The notes under the pieces were generated by a model. That model was not told where the DNA came from, searched no databases, and saw only the letters and a program-made list of their open reading frames with translations. This document shows positions 12,327 through 23,290 of a DNA stretch of 64,000 nucleotides, piece after piece. This DNA is from Psoroptes ovis (Eukaryota > Arthropoda > Arachnida > Sarcoptiformes > Psoroptidae): positions 558,001 to 622,000 of the forward strand of contig PQWQ01000009.1 of NCBI GenBank assembly GCA_002943765.1, in the 5' to 3' direction. Position 1 is the first letter of the stretch; each line of letters opens with the position of its first letter. The translations under genes and the position numbers were made by a program.

Positions 12327-13886
12327 TCAAGAATGACTATCACGAAGCATTTGTTGACGCTGTTCATGTTCTTCAGAATGATTTTCATCATCATTATCAT
12401 CGTTTAAATGTCCATGAGGAATTATCGAACGATTATTGTTCGATTCAATTGATCTAATGTCATTATTGTTGATTGATAAACATACTGCCTCTTCATATGT
12501 AGGTAAACGATCATGAATTGAATCTACATGCATTCCATTTTGATCATTATTATTACTACTACAATTATTGTTTTCATTCGTATTTGTATTCAAATCATTG
12601 ACAATTGTATTATAATCAGGTAATGATAATAATGAACATGATTGTATTGATGTGTCATGTAAATCTGAAATATAAATTCGATTTAATGAACTTCGATTAA
12701 TCGATAATTGATGTCTTGTATTTGTTGATGCATTCAATCGACGCCTAAAATCATATATTTCACGATGATGTCGATATAAACGATTCTGTGTGATTGTCGA
12801 TCTTCTTGTACGTATAAAATAATAAATATTAAATATACAAGTAATAAATATCAATAATGGTAATGTGCGTATCATGAAACGACATAAATTTACTGATGAA
12901 AATATTGATTTTTGTTGACATTTATCATATCGATTATTCATCGATTGACGTTGATTGAGGTGTTTATCATCATTATTGTAAGGTTCATTTGTTAGACATA
13001 AATTTTGTCTCATACAACCGGTTTCATTGTTAAATGAATAATTTTTTGCACAAACACATTTTGAATTTTTACATTCCATGTTTGATTCATGTTGTGAATA
13101 ACAATCAATTGATGATGCACAAAATTGTTCATGTAGATTAATAATTTTATCACATTTTTGTTTAATCACATCAAAATAATAACCATTTGAACAATGACAA
13201 TGTTTTTGATGACAATTAGTCGCATTCAAAGATGAACAATCATTGTCATGATTACATTCGATATATGTATTATCAAATAATAATGGTACGCATTTATTTG
13301 GTGAAATAGCACGAAAACCTTTTTGACATCTACAACGGCCATATAATTTATTCAATAAATAATTCATATCATCATCATTATGTATTTTATTATAGAAAAA
13401 CCATTGTTTAAATGATGGTGTTTTATTGAGAATTTTGATTGAAAATAAAAATGTTGCTATACAAACAGAATGTTCAATTTTATTACATTCATCTGTATGT
13501 ATACAGAGATCACCCAGATATTTTGATGGTAAACATGGTATCTCTTCAGATAATCTAATCGGTAAATTGGATGGACATTTACAATGACCAGTCATTTCAT
13601 CACATATTAATTTGAGATCTTTTGAACAATTTATTATTGAACAATTCTTTGGAGCTAATGTTGTTGATGTGAATGATTTGAATGATGATGATGATGATAA
13701 TGAATCAAAGATGTTTAATTTATTCAATGAATTATTATGAATAAAATTATCAATTGAACTATTCGTAGTAGACATTGATAATACAAATAATGATGATGTT
13801 GCATAATTATGAATAATTATAATTAAATATTTGAATAGTATCGAATAATATTTATTAATAAAATTTGACATGTTGATAATCATCAT
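12327..13886 (-). CDS. cysteine-rich (EB/EGF-like) single-pass membrane protein with PY-type motif
   Basis: Intronless, 519 residues. An N-terminal hydrophobic stretch (about 8-40) can act as signal sequence. The ectodomain (about 80-310) has many cysteines in short units such as CKCPSNL, CRCQKGF, CHCSNGYYF and CVCAKNY, resembling EB modules of arthropod and nematode proteins. A membrane helix follows (LPLLIFITCIFNIYYFI), then a cytoplasmic tail of about 150 residues rich in Asn, Ser and His. The tail contains LPTYEEAV, which fits the L/P-P-x-Y motif bound by WW domains of NEDD4-family ligases. The protein is therefore probably a surface receptor or adhesion protein whose turnover is ubiquitin-controlled. 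No close named homologue is recognised. Confidence 0.7.
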   Translation of the reverse strand: MMIINMSNFINKYYSILFKYLIIIIHNYATSSLFVLSMSTTNSSIDNFIHNNSLNKLNIFDSLSSSSSFKSFTSTTLAPKNCSIINCSKDLKLICDEMTGHCKCPSNLPIRLSEEIPCLPSKYLGDLCIHTDECNKIEHSVCIATFLFSIKILNKTPSFKQWFFYNKIHNDDDMNYLLNKLYGRCRCQKGFRAISPNKCVPLLFDNTYIECNHDNDCSSLNATNCHQKHCHCSNGYYFDVIKQKCDKIINLHEQFCASSIDCYSQHESNMECKNSKCVCAKNYSFNNETGCMRQNLCLTNEPYNNDDKHLNQRQSMNNRYDKCQQKSIFSSVNLCRFMIRTLPLLIFITCIFNIYYFIRTRRSTITQNRLYRHHREIYDFRRRLNASTNTRHQLSINRSSLNRIYISDLHDTSIQSCSLLSLPDYNTIVNDLNTNTNENNNCSSNNNDQNGMHVDSIHDRLPTYEEAVCLSINNNDIRSIESNNNRSIIPHGHLNDDNDDENHSEEHEQRQQMLRDSHS

Positions 13887-14576
13887 TTGAAAAATTTCAT
13901 TAAAAATTTGAAAAATTTTCGTCTAACATTCAATAAATGATTGATCGATCAAGATCAAGATCGTATTGAATTCGAATAAAATTGAATGATGATGGTGATG
14001 GTGATGATGAACATCATCATGATGGCTTCAAAGGAAAAACTTAATCAATTGAAATCTTATGTAAGGAAATTGAAAAAGAAAGAAAAAAAACTGTTATCAT
14101 CATCTCAACAACAACAACAGTGATAAAAAAAAAATTATCAGATTGTAACGAGGTCACATTCGTTCATTCATTCAAAATAAAGTATTGATGGATTTGAACA
14201 GACAAAAATTCATTCAAAAAAGATAATTCTCAAAACATGGTTGAATATGATTGAAAATCTATTGAAGAAATATCTTTACACACCATAAAATAAATTAAAC
14301 AAAGCAAAAATACAAAAAAAAATGTTAAATGTCAAAATTTAAAACTTTCTTATTATTTGCTGAAAAACAGAACAAAAAAAAAAAAAAAAAAAAAATGTAA
14401 AAAGTCAAGCCATTTCGACTGGGCAAATTGGATGAATTAATATCAAAGATATATCTTGTTGTTGTTGCTGCTGAAAAAGAGTCGTCTTTTGAATTTGAAT
14501 CTGATGAAAAAAAAAAATAAAAAATAAAATAAAATTCATTTTCATGCAACAATTGTTTATAATTGTGTAAAAAATA

Positions 14577-14656
14577 TTGGGATGTCCCATAAGTTTTTGC
14601 CGATTTACTAATTGAAAAACATCTGAAAATCGGCAAGAACTTATAGGACAACCTAA
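14577..14656. mobile_element. mariner-type miniature element (two TIRs only)
   Basis: Two 30-base inverted arms (14577-14606 and 14627-14656) match at 26 of 30 positions and are separated by 20 bases. Read outward to inward the right arm begins TTAGGTTGTCCTATAAGTTC, like the ends of mariner transposons. The element is flanked by TA on both sides (14575-14576 and 14657-14658), the mariner target duplication. There is no transposase. It looks like an extreme internal-deletion product or MITE. Confidence 0.7.
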
Positions 14657-15030
14657 TATTATCTACATTTTGCGATATATATATTCACATTCATTCATTC
14701 ATTCATTTATTTGAAATAAATTAGAAAAAAAAAACGAGGAAAAAAACTAAATTTTCATTTAAATGTAACAAGTAAAAAGAGAAATTAGAATGAATAAATG
14801 AATGTGCAATGCAAATTTGAACATTTATTTGAATTCATCGACGAAACAAAAAAAAACTAGTTTAAAAACAAATGACAAATGAATAAATGAATATTTTTCA
14901 TCCATAAAACAATGAATATTTCCATTGATCGAAATTTGAAAAATTTGAACAATAAAAATGATTCAAAAATAATTCAAATTCGGGTTCCAACGATATTTGA
15001 ACACAATTGGTACACGGATGTTTGTGAGAT

Positions 15031-15053
15031 ACACACACACACACACACACACA
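15031..15053. repeat. (CA)n microsatellite
   Basis: Eleven and a half uninterrupted AC units in the intergenic region 3' of UAP1. Confidence 0.95.
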
Positions 15054-15465
15054 GTGTGGTCGCATGAATCAATGTAAAATTTAAATTTGAAATTTATTTT
15101 TCAATTTTTCGAAAAAAATTTTTGATTGATTGATTTATTGGCATTTTCTTGAAAATAATAAATAATTTAAATTTAAAGAGAAATCTCTTCCTTTTTTCAA
15201 GAGAAAAAAAATTTGTTTTGCTTGCTTTTTGATGATCGATTAATGAAATTGAAATTAATTTCAATTTATTTTTTTTCCTCAATAAAAATGAATGTGATGT
15301 TTTAGTTGATTTGACATTAAAAATTAGAGAAAAAATGAGAAAAAAATGCAAATGTGTTTTTCATATCAATATGCCAAGGTGTGCAAACAATAACGTTCAT
15401 ATTCAATTCAATGATTTTAATTGTAATTTCGTTTATTTTTTTTTTCCTCTCCATTTTTTTTTTCA

Positions 15466-17359
15466 TCAATTCAAAATGACAGGTATCCGTAATGTTTTTC
15501 CATCGACAATTTCAGATAAATTTTCACCTTCATATGATAATAATGGTGATATTTCACAAATTGCTTGATGTTCATATTGGCTGCGGTTGAATGTGTCATA
15601 TGTCATTGTGTGTGTGTGTGTGTGTGTAAATAAGTGTTGCATTGCAGGACAGAAAAAAATATCACAAAAAATTGGAAGGAGAAATTTTGAAGGGAAATGT
15701 GTAAAATATTTTTTGATTAATCAAAATTTTTAATTACAATGTAATTACGACGTACCTTTTGTCGGAAGTTAATACAGGACTGATGTGAAAATGAATGAGT
15801 GAAAGTGGGAAAAAAAATGAATTTTAAATGATAAAAACATCATTTAAGAAAATTGATTGCGTGATAACTTACCTTAAACATGTTGAAATAGGTTCACCTT
15901 TATCATCAACAATTTTACCATTCGCTTTGATTATGTAACGTTGATGAAGATTATATAATGATAAACGTGCAGTGGTAGGTGTATCTGTTGTGGCTTGATC
16001 ATTATTTTTCAATGGTGAAAATTCATCTTCACGCAATACTTGCCATACAGCAAACTTGTCAATACTTTGAAAATACAAAATAAATCGATTTGTTATTACA
16101 AATTCTGTTGATTGACAACATAATAAGTACTCACTCAACAAATTGAAATACATCAAATATAAATTTCTCCAATTTGATTCCGTTTGGTTTGTCTGGCTTC
16201 ATTTGTTCACCTAAATCATTGATATATGGAATTTTTTTCTTAGCAATATGATATGGCAATTTTTCATGTTTGACTTTATCTTTTAAAAATTTCAATGTAA
16301 AATAATGATTACAAATATTGCCAGCATTAAACATTAGACGGCCATCTTCATTACGGCGCTGGGCTATTTCTTTAGGTATTTCACTATATTCAACAACTTG
16401 ATATTGATTTTCGACTCTACAAATAACACCGACCGCTTCGTTTGGATCTTTTTTTTCAACAACTTTAGCTCCACATTCAGCTTTTTTCGATGCACAATAA
16501 CCAATGAATACTGGATCAGCAACTTTGACTAAAATATTATCCACACAATATGCGTGAATATGTTCAATGTTACGTTTACTCATATCATCCAATATTTTTT
16601 CCTTTTGGATTGCTTCATATAATCCGCCATTTCCGTTCGGTGATCGCGCTATTGTGTCCATTTTTGCAAGAATAATTTTACCATCAAACGTGAAACATGG
16701 AATGTTATTTTGCTTGAAAAACACAACATTTTTTTCATTCAAATTGAAAAAATTGTTTTTCTTAAAAAACTCAATGGTTGGTTCAAGCGTATGTTCAGAT
16801 GTCATAATGTACCATGGAATGATTGCCGATTGGCCGGCCATATTTTGTAATCGAACGATTCTTTCTGCTTGAATTTGAAACAATGTTTTTTTCGATGCTA
16901 ATCCTAAATCGAACATTCCTTTCGGAAGGCTGGAGCCTAATCTGGTTCCTTGTCCACCTGCCAAAAGCAGAACGGCAACTTTTCCTTTAGCAATTTCTTC
17001 CAAACCTATCAAAAATGTTGAAAAATGAATGATGCTAAAATCTAATTGGTATAGTTTGACTTACCATATTTACGATATTGTTCAATCTGTTCAGATGATG
17101 TTTTGGCAATATCATTTTGTACATCATCATCTAATGGTTTAAATTGTTCAATTGGTATTGATGAATGATCTTTGGGATTGTTATTGAAATATTTTTCATT
17201 ACATAAAGTTTCATAATCAACATTTTTGATATCATCAATAAGTTTTTTCAATCGTTCATCATCATTGGCTAATTGTTTGGAAAATTTTAATAAATGTTGT
17301 TGCTGATATTTTTCAAGCAATTTTAATAAATTATCATCTAAAATCGAACTCATTGCCAT
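15466..17359 (-). CDS. UAP1: UDP-N-acetylglucosamine pyrophosphorylase
   Basis: Five exons: 17359-17065, 17005-16135, 16064-15873, 15779-15756 (24-nt micro-exon) and 15580-15466, 498 residues. It makes UDP-GlcNAc from UTP and GlcNAc-1-phosphate in the cytosol, supplying chitin, N-glycans and GPI anchors. Seen directly: the nucleotide-binding signature LLLAGGQGTRLG (residues 111-122), KTLFQIQAER, IIPWYIMTS, the NGNGGLYEA segment, FNAGNICNHYF, and the C-terminal CEISPLLSYEGENL. Length is close to the roughly 505 residues of animal enzymes. The micro-exon adds 8 residues in frame (around 453-461) and could be skipped without a frameshift. Confidence 0.93.
15607..15627. repeat. (GT)n microsatellite in the last UAP1 intron
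   Basis: About ten uninterrupted TG units on the plus strand. They lie in the intron between the UAP1 micro-exon and the last exon, about 26 bases from the acceptor side. Confidence 0.9.
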
Positions 17360-18296
17360 TTTATTAACAATTTAATGATTTATCTAAATATGATGAAAAA
17401 AACAATAGTCAAATCTTCATATGTTACAATAGAACACATCCAACAGTTTTTCAAAATTAATATTTAACGGTCAACAATTGATGATACAATAAGCATCGTG
17501 TCTATGCTGGAAGAAAAATGAATGAAAATACAGGTTTTCTATGAACAAAAAGAAAGAAAAAACAGGATTTCAAAACATATTATTGAAATTGAAATTGGAA
17601 AACATGCATTTTAAATCAATAAAGGAAAATCATTTACCTTATGGCATTTATTTGCAGCGGCAGATATTCAATTTCAAAAAATCGATTGGTTTGATTATTT
17701 TCTCTCATTCTTTATATATCAATCCAATCGATAATGATGATAATCCAATCTAATTCTGATTGATTGATTAATTTGTTTCAATCTAATCTAACATTGTACA
17801 AATAAGAAATTGTCTGTTCATCGATTTCTATGTATTGATCAGGCATCGTTGTCATCAAATAAACGATTTGAAGTGTTTAAGATAAGATTATGATGACGAT
17901 AATAATGATAATCAATTACATATTTTTCAATGTTTAATTAAAAGATTTTAGGAAAATTAAATCATAACAATTGTTACGAGAAAAAAGACTATTTGCACCT
18001 TTGTTGATAATCAATGAGACTAATAATTGAATAGAAAATTTTCAAAAAAAAATCAATTTTATTTTCAAATCAATGATTATAACAAAACAAGGAAAAAATC
18101 AAATATTGATAATTTATCAACAATAAATAAATGTTTAATAATATGACAGTTTCAATGGTTTATTATGATTATCAAAATGATTGTGTACTAAGTATTGATT
18201 GATTATTAACATTTTTTAAGCAATGATTTAAGTAATGAATAAGAAAAGTGACATTTGATGGATCGAAATTAATTTTATAATTTACAATTAGATTCT
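17360..18296. other. intergenic between UAP1 and CDC50
   Basis: Holds the UAP1 upstream region (from 17360) and the CDC50 3' UTR (below 18297). A 70-codon plus-strand frame at 17541-17753 has no family resemblance and was not accepted. Otherwise AT-rich without visible features. Confidence 0.5.
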
Positions 18297-19684
18297 TCAA
18301 CTCAAAAATGGTGTCTGTGGTGTAATGTTTAGATTGTCGACAGAGCTATTTTTGGTTTAATAAGACAAAAATTAATAAATCATAGAATTTAAATAAAAGA
18401 TTCTGAATGTATACCTGGTGCCAAATTTTTTATGGATTATGAGAAATAATCCAGACAATATCAATGATGTCAGTCCAATTAAAATATAAACTGCACCAAT
18501 AAATGGATTACGACCGCCTAACCATGATGTATTGGATATTATGAAACGTTTTTTTCCTTTGAATCCGGCTACATGATAATCTGTCAAAGATTTCAATATA
18601 AAATAATACATTTTTTAATTAAATACAGAATACATACTGTATTGTATATGAAGGCGATATTTGCCCTTTGGTAACCCTTCTTGGTAGCTAACATCTTTTT
18701 CATTGATATCATGACGTATACGCGCGTATAATTTTCGAAATGTTGGAAATGCTGCTGTACGCATCCATACAATGAAACCTTCATTCTGAAATCCATTGTT
18801 ATTTGCATCACTTGTATCAAGTTCATAAACATTACGCGGCCAATTTGCAGGATGTACAGTGCCATTGAAAGCTAAAGCTAAATTCGATCCTTTTGGTATG
18901 GGTGGATTTTTGAATTTATTCTTATCGGTAGCCCATGCAATGCCTGTTTTTATCAATGGTACTTCATTATAAACTGGTTTATTGCTTGCATCAACTACTA
19001 GACGTTCCAATTGAAATGTATCATTAAACAAGCTATTTGCAATTGCACCACAAGGTGCAATAGGTTTTACGATTCCATCTTTGGGATCAGTACGATGAGC
19101 GAACGGTGAACATTCACGGCCAGCTCGTAAATGGCCAAGTAATTGGTAGTCATCACGAGACTTTACATAACGGCGATGATTTTGATAAAAATTTGTAAGG
19201 CCATAATAAAGAAAGACATCACGACGATAATCTTGGTCTAATTCTAAATCAATGATACAACTACAATCACCATTGGGATTTTTTTCAAGATATTCTGAAC
19301 AGAGTATATTTGTAGCCGATGATGCCGGTGACAAAGATGATGATGAATTAGAATCATGATTCGTATGAATATAACGTTTTTCACAAGATGTATAATCGAT
19401 TTCTAATTCTTGCACTTGATATGATGAGATCAATAAACCAATGCCAATCGGAATGAATGCAACACCAATTAGAAAAAATGTTGGCAAAACTGTGCCAACA
19501 GTTAAGATGGGCTGCCAAGCAGATAATTTCTGTTGTTTGAATGCACTGTCTATCAAATCGGATTGAAAATCGATTAGATTTTAAAATATCAAAATATCAA
19601 AAACAACTTACTGGATGGTTTTTGTTGATTTTTTTGCTGCTGTTCGGCTTCATCTTGTTCAATCGGAAAAATATCATTTGACAT
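18297..19684 (-). CDS. TMEM30A: CDC50/TMEM30 family, P4-ATPase (flippase) beta subunit
   Basis: Four exons: 19684-19612, 19549-18638, 18580-18415 and 18345-18297, 399 residues. CDC50 proteins pair with P4-ATPases, carry them out of the ER and help flip phosphatidylserine to the inner leaflet. Two membrane helices flank a large extracellular domain: TM1 about 42-66 (VLPTFFLIGVAFIPIGIGLL) and TM2 about 355-378 after WLGGRNPF. The ectodomain shows the paired cysteines and family blocks ELEIDYT, YYGLTNFYQNHRRYV, CGAIANSLFNDTF, GIAWATDKNKF and FIVWMRTAAFPTFRKLYARI. The last 16 residues come from a small terminal exon and are the least certain part. Confidence 0.92.
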
Positions 19685-20324
19685 TTTATTATAATTATTG
19701 TTTGTTTGGTGGTTATTTTGTCTTCAATCAATTTAGAAAAACATCGAAATTTTTAGTGTTTTAAACACCGAAAGCAAATTACATTAAAAATGAACAAAAA
19801 TGTTTATTCATTGAGGAATTTTGAATTTATATTTTTGGTTTCAATCTAAGAATTATTAATGTTTATATTATTATTAAATTTAATCATTCAATTCTTTTTT
19901 TTGGGTTTGGTCAAATTACAAGTATTATAATCACTGCATTATTTCAATGATTGCGTGATATTACAATGGCTATTATTTTTAATATTCAAATGATAATTGA
20001 TGAAATGCATGTTATTTCGTTGATTTATAAATATTCTTTTCGATAAGAATGAGCGATTGCGTTATTATTAGGATCCAAATTCATAAAGTAACTACCATCA
20101 CTATGCTTGACTAAGGCGTAGGCTACATAATTATTGAAGAATTTGATCGATAAAATAAATTATTTTTTTTTGTTGACATAAATTTTTAAAAAATGAAATT
20201 TTAATCAAAACTCAAATATTCCAAAAGTGTAGTCTGCAAAATGTAAACAAAAAACGAAGAAAAAAAATGCTAAAGAAACTTTCCCGGAAATATTTTAAAC
20301 TGCCATTTAAAATTATGAATTTAA
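19685..20324. other. intergenic between CDC50 and cyclophilin G
   Basis: Contains the CDC50 promoter side (from 19685) and the cyclophilin G 3' UTR. It also contains one convincing but unassigned coding segment on the minus strand at 20025-20122, listed separately. Confidence 0.5.
20025..20122 (-). CDS. orphan terminal coding exon (gene unknown)
   Basis: Minus-strand segment preceded by a good acceptor (TTATGTAG|CC) and ending in TAA. It reads as 31 codons of balanced, non-repetitive protein: YALVKHSDGSYFMNLDPNNN, then AIAHSYRKEYL. The composition is unlike the surrounding AT-rich DNA. I do not recognise the protein and could not find the upstream exon, which must end with one extra base. 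It may be an alternative last exon of the cyclophilin G gene, whose normal stop is only about 200 bp upstream, or the tail of a small separate gene. Confidence 0.4.
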
Positions 20325-22078
20325 TCATTTTTTATGATGATGATTAGTTGAATTGTAATTATTTTCTTTTTCAAATTGAGATTTCGTAATTTTATCGTTG
20401 ATTTCAGGTGATGGATATTCACGAAATTTACGACGTTTGTCATCTTCACCATTTTCATCAATTCTGCGACTATGTTTACTTGATCTTGATGGACTTTTTG
20501 ATCTATGTTTTCGACGATGTTCAGATGTATGATCATGCCTTCTGGTATAAGAGTCTCGTCGATGCTTTCGATCATTTTTTGGTGAACTTGAACGTGAACG
20601 TGAACGAGAGCGAGAACGATGTTTATCCTCATCATTCGATTTATCTTTCCGAGAATTGGATATTATTTCTTTCCATGTTTTAATTTTTGCTTGTTCAACA
20701 CGCCAATGAAGTGGTGTTTCACTACGACGCTGTCTTCGATACGTGGATTCGCGACGTGATGAATATTGACGACGGTAATGTCTTCGATCATCATCATATT
20801 CTGGTGATGGTGTACGATAATGTATTGAACCTCGTCCTTTAATTTTACGCCCAGAACGTGTATATTTAATACGTTTTTCATAGAATCGATCTTTGGAAGA
20901 TGTTTGTCTTGAATATTTCCTATCATTTGTTTGTTCTTTGTTATTATTATTATTAACATCTTTATTTGGAGGTTTATTTCGTTCGAGAAAACGATTTTTA
21001 GGAATTTCAGGTATTTCATTGGGATCTATTCGTACGTTGTATTTTGGATTACTAATAAAAATGAATTAATTATTGTTGCTGTCTAATCATATTAAATTCA
21101 CTTACAATAGAGAAATACTGTTTTCATTTGATTCAATTGTATTATCCTCATTTTTTGAATCATTTGTTTTATCGATTTTTCCAGAGGAATCATTATCAGA
21201 TTCTGAGTTGCTTGAATCTTCAGCAGATGAATCAGAATCAGAATCATCACTACTGCTAGATTCTGAATCTTGATCACTATTTTTATGGCTATGATGCTTA
21301 TTAGTAGTTTTTTTATCATCTTTTGGTACAATTTTCGGTACTAATTCGCCACAATTCGATATTAAAACTGGTAATAATGGCCGACTGTTTTTATCGACTG
21401 ATTGTTGAGCTATTTTCATTACAACATCTTGACCGGCAATAACATGGCCGAAAACTACATGAACGCTATTTCATGAGACAAATGTTAATTATTAATTGTT
21501 TATAAAAATGATAAAAAGATTTGTTCAATATTTACCCATCCAAATGTGGTGTTGGTACAAGAGTTCTAATGAAAAAAATTACGATAAAAATGAAATTGAA
21601 TTATTGTGTTTTGAAACTAAAATTACTCACATAAAAAATTGAGATCCATTCGTATTAGGCCCACGATTAGCCATTGATAATAAGAATGGGCGATCATGTT
21701 TAAAATGAAAAGATTCATCGTTGAATGTACCACCATAAATACTTTCACCCCCTTTGCCATTCATTTGTGAAAAATCACCACTTTGTATCATGAAACCATT
21801 TATTATGCGATGAAATGGTACATTTTTGTAATGCAACAATTTATTTGTATTTTTCCCGATACCTTTTTCACCTGTACAAAGTGCTTTGAAATTTTCACAT
21901 GTTTTTGGACATGTTTCATTAAATAATTCAAATATGATTCTTCCAACTGAATTAAAAAAAGATTGAAACAATTTAAGTGATTTAACAAAATCATAAAAAT
22001 TTCTAATACAATACCGTTTTGACCATCGATTGATATGTCGAAAAAGCATCGGGGTCTCAATTTTTTCAATTTGGACAT
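20325..22078 (-). CDS. PPIG: nuclear cyclophilin G-type peptidyl-prolyl isomerase with RS tail
   Basis: Five exons: 22078-22015, 21946-21631, 21565-21536, 21465-21106 and 21051-20325, 498 residues. The N-terminal 180 residues are a cyclophilin domain: CENFKALCTGEKG, FHRIINGFMIQSGDF with the catalytic Arg, SMANRGPNTNGSQFF and PTPHLDGVHVVFG. His replaces the cyclosporin-contact Trp, as in PPIG. Then comes an acidic Ser/Asp-rich stretch, then the PPIG-specific blocks PNEIPEIPKNRFLER, SGRKIKGRGSIHYRTPSP and SETPLHWRVEQAK, and a C-terminal Arg/Ser-rich tail (HRSRSRSRSRS) typical of nuclear-speckle and splicing factors. The first exon opens toward VPS36, 203 bp away. Confidence 0.93.
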
Positions 22079-22281
22079 TGTGCAATTAAATATTAAACTG
22101 AATTAGGAATATTTTAAAATCACTGATTTGAAATCACAAAATAATCATAGAGCGCTCACGAATTCATTCGAACACGTATTTTATTGAGGGCATTTTGTTT
22201 ATTTTTCAATTGATTTAGTTTTGTTCAAATTGTTGATTTATTTTTGTTTCGTGATCATCCAAATCAATTTCCAATCATCAA
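22079..22281. promoter_or_regulatory. bidirectional promoter region, PPIG / VPS36
   Basis: Only 203 bp separate the two divergent start codons, so both promoters and both 5' UTRs must lie here. No clear TATA box or other element stands out. Short spacing also leaves no room for an upstream VPS36 exon unless it lies within the PPIG gene. Confidence 0.5.
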
Positions 22282-23034
22282 ATGATGGATAAGAAAAAAT
22301 ATCGCCTCGGTATAGCTGGTATTGAAAGGAAAATGCAAGATCAACATGAAGAAACACATCGTAATATTGATGGTGCATTCAAAGATCTTGAAAATCTTAT
22401 GTCATATTTAGAAGAAATGGTTAAACTATCGAATAGTATAAAGGATAAGTTGAAAGAAAAAGGCAATGAAATATCATCAGATGAAACAGTCTTATTTAAA
22501 TCATATTTATTAAGTCTTGGTGTTGATGATGATATTGATGATCCGGTCAAGAGAAAGCAATATCGTAGTGAGAATAAATATTATCAAGATTTAGGTAAAC
22601 AGATAGCCAAAATAATCAAACCGATGGCAGAATCAAAAGGTGGACAAATTGCATTGCCTGAAGTATATTGTGCTTATAATCGTGCACGTGGTTTTTCACT
22701 GATATCACCAGAAGATTTATTCAATGGTTGTATGACGATGGAAAAACAAAATTTAGGCATGAAAATGGTTAAATATCCAAGCGGATTAATTACATTGCAA
22801 TGTGATGATTATGATCAGAATTACATTAATAATCAAATTATTGATTTACTGAATGATAATAATGAAAAAGAGAATGGTCATGAATATTTAACAGCTCAAG
22901 AATTTGCGATAAAAGTCGATATATCAGTTGCATTAGCTCGACAACGTTTAATTGAAGCGGAAAAATTTGGCATCGTTTGCCGTGATGAAAGTACACAAGG
23001 ATTAAGATTCTATCCAAATAAATTCATTGAATGA
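22282..23034 (+). CDS. VPS36: ESCRT-II subunit VPS36, lacking the GLUE domain
   Basis: Single exon, 250 residues. The sequence follows the C-terminal EAP45/VPS36 part along its whole length: GIAGIERKMQDQHEETHRNI, then MSYLEEMVKLSNSIKDKLKE, the SYLLSLGV block, GGQIALPEVYCAYNRARG, ISPEDLFNGC and the closing CRDESTQGLRFYPNKF. It forms the winged-helix core of ESCRT-II with VPS22 and VPS25 on endosomes. Animal VPS36 is normally about 390 residues, with an N-terminal GLUE domain that binds PI3P and ubiquitin. Here translation begins directly before the helical linker and no upstream exon is visible. The start used is the first ATG of a tandem ATG-ATG. Confidence 0.92.
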   Translation: MMDKKKYRLGIAGIERKMQDQHEETHRNIDGAFKDLENLMSYLEEMVKLSNSIKDKLKEKGNEISSDETVLFKSYLLSLGVDDDIDDPVKRKQYRSENKYYQDLGKQIAKIIKPMAESKGGQIALPEVYCAYNRARGFSLISPEDLFNGCMTMEKQNLGMKMVKYPSGLITLQCDDYDQNYINNQIIDLLNDNNEKENGHEYLTAQEFAIKVDISVALARQRLIEAEKFGIVCRDESTQGLRFYPNKFIE

Positions 23035-23290
23035 TCTGAAATTCTGTGATTAAAGCTTGAGATTAATTAAAAAATTGAATAATAATAAAATTTGAAAAAA
23101 TTTTCAAAAAAAATTTTGTCTCGTTGTTTGCGTACATATCTCAGGAGCTTGTTTTTGTTTTGATGTCGTCAATAATTTAATGCAAGTTTTTTTTTGTGCA
23201 TTTAAACGTATTTTTCTTTGAATTAAATTGTGCAATAATTTAATTGAATTACACGTTTTGATTGTTGTTCGATTCATTTCGATTGTAACA

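Larger units (their letters stand above)
13887..15465. other. intergenic with simple repeats and one transposon relic
   Basis: Non-coding stretch between two minus-strand genes. It holds a 22-base A run at 14374-14395, a palindromic mariner-type relic at 14577-14656 and a CA repeat at 15031-15053. Open frames here consist mostly of F, K, N and I from low-complexity DNA and were rejected. Confidence 0.6.

Noticed and set aside
14325..14651. Phe-rich frame overlapping the mariner relic
   Set aside because: It arises from A and T runs, and its upstream part reads through one inverted repeat. No protein-like composition.
17541..17753. 70-codon plus-strand frame upstream of UAP1
   Set aside because: No family resemblance, no splice context and lysine/isoleucine-rich composition expected by chance in AT-rich DNA.
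20321..21019. Minus-strand frames rich in Met, Val, His and Ile over the cyclophilin G tail
   Set aside because: They are shifted readings of the Arg/Ser-rich exon. The true frame gives RS repeats and PPIG-specific blocks and joins upstream exons in phase.
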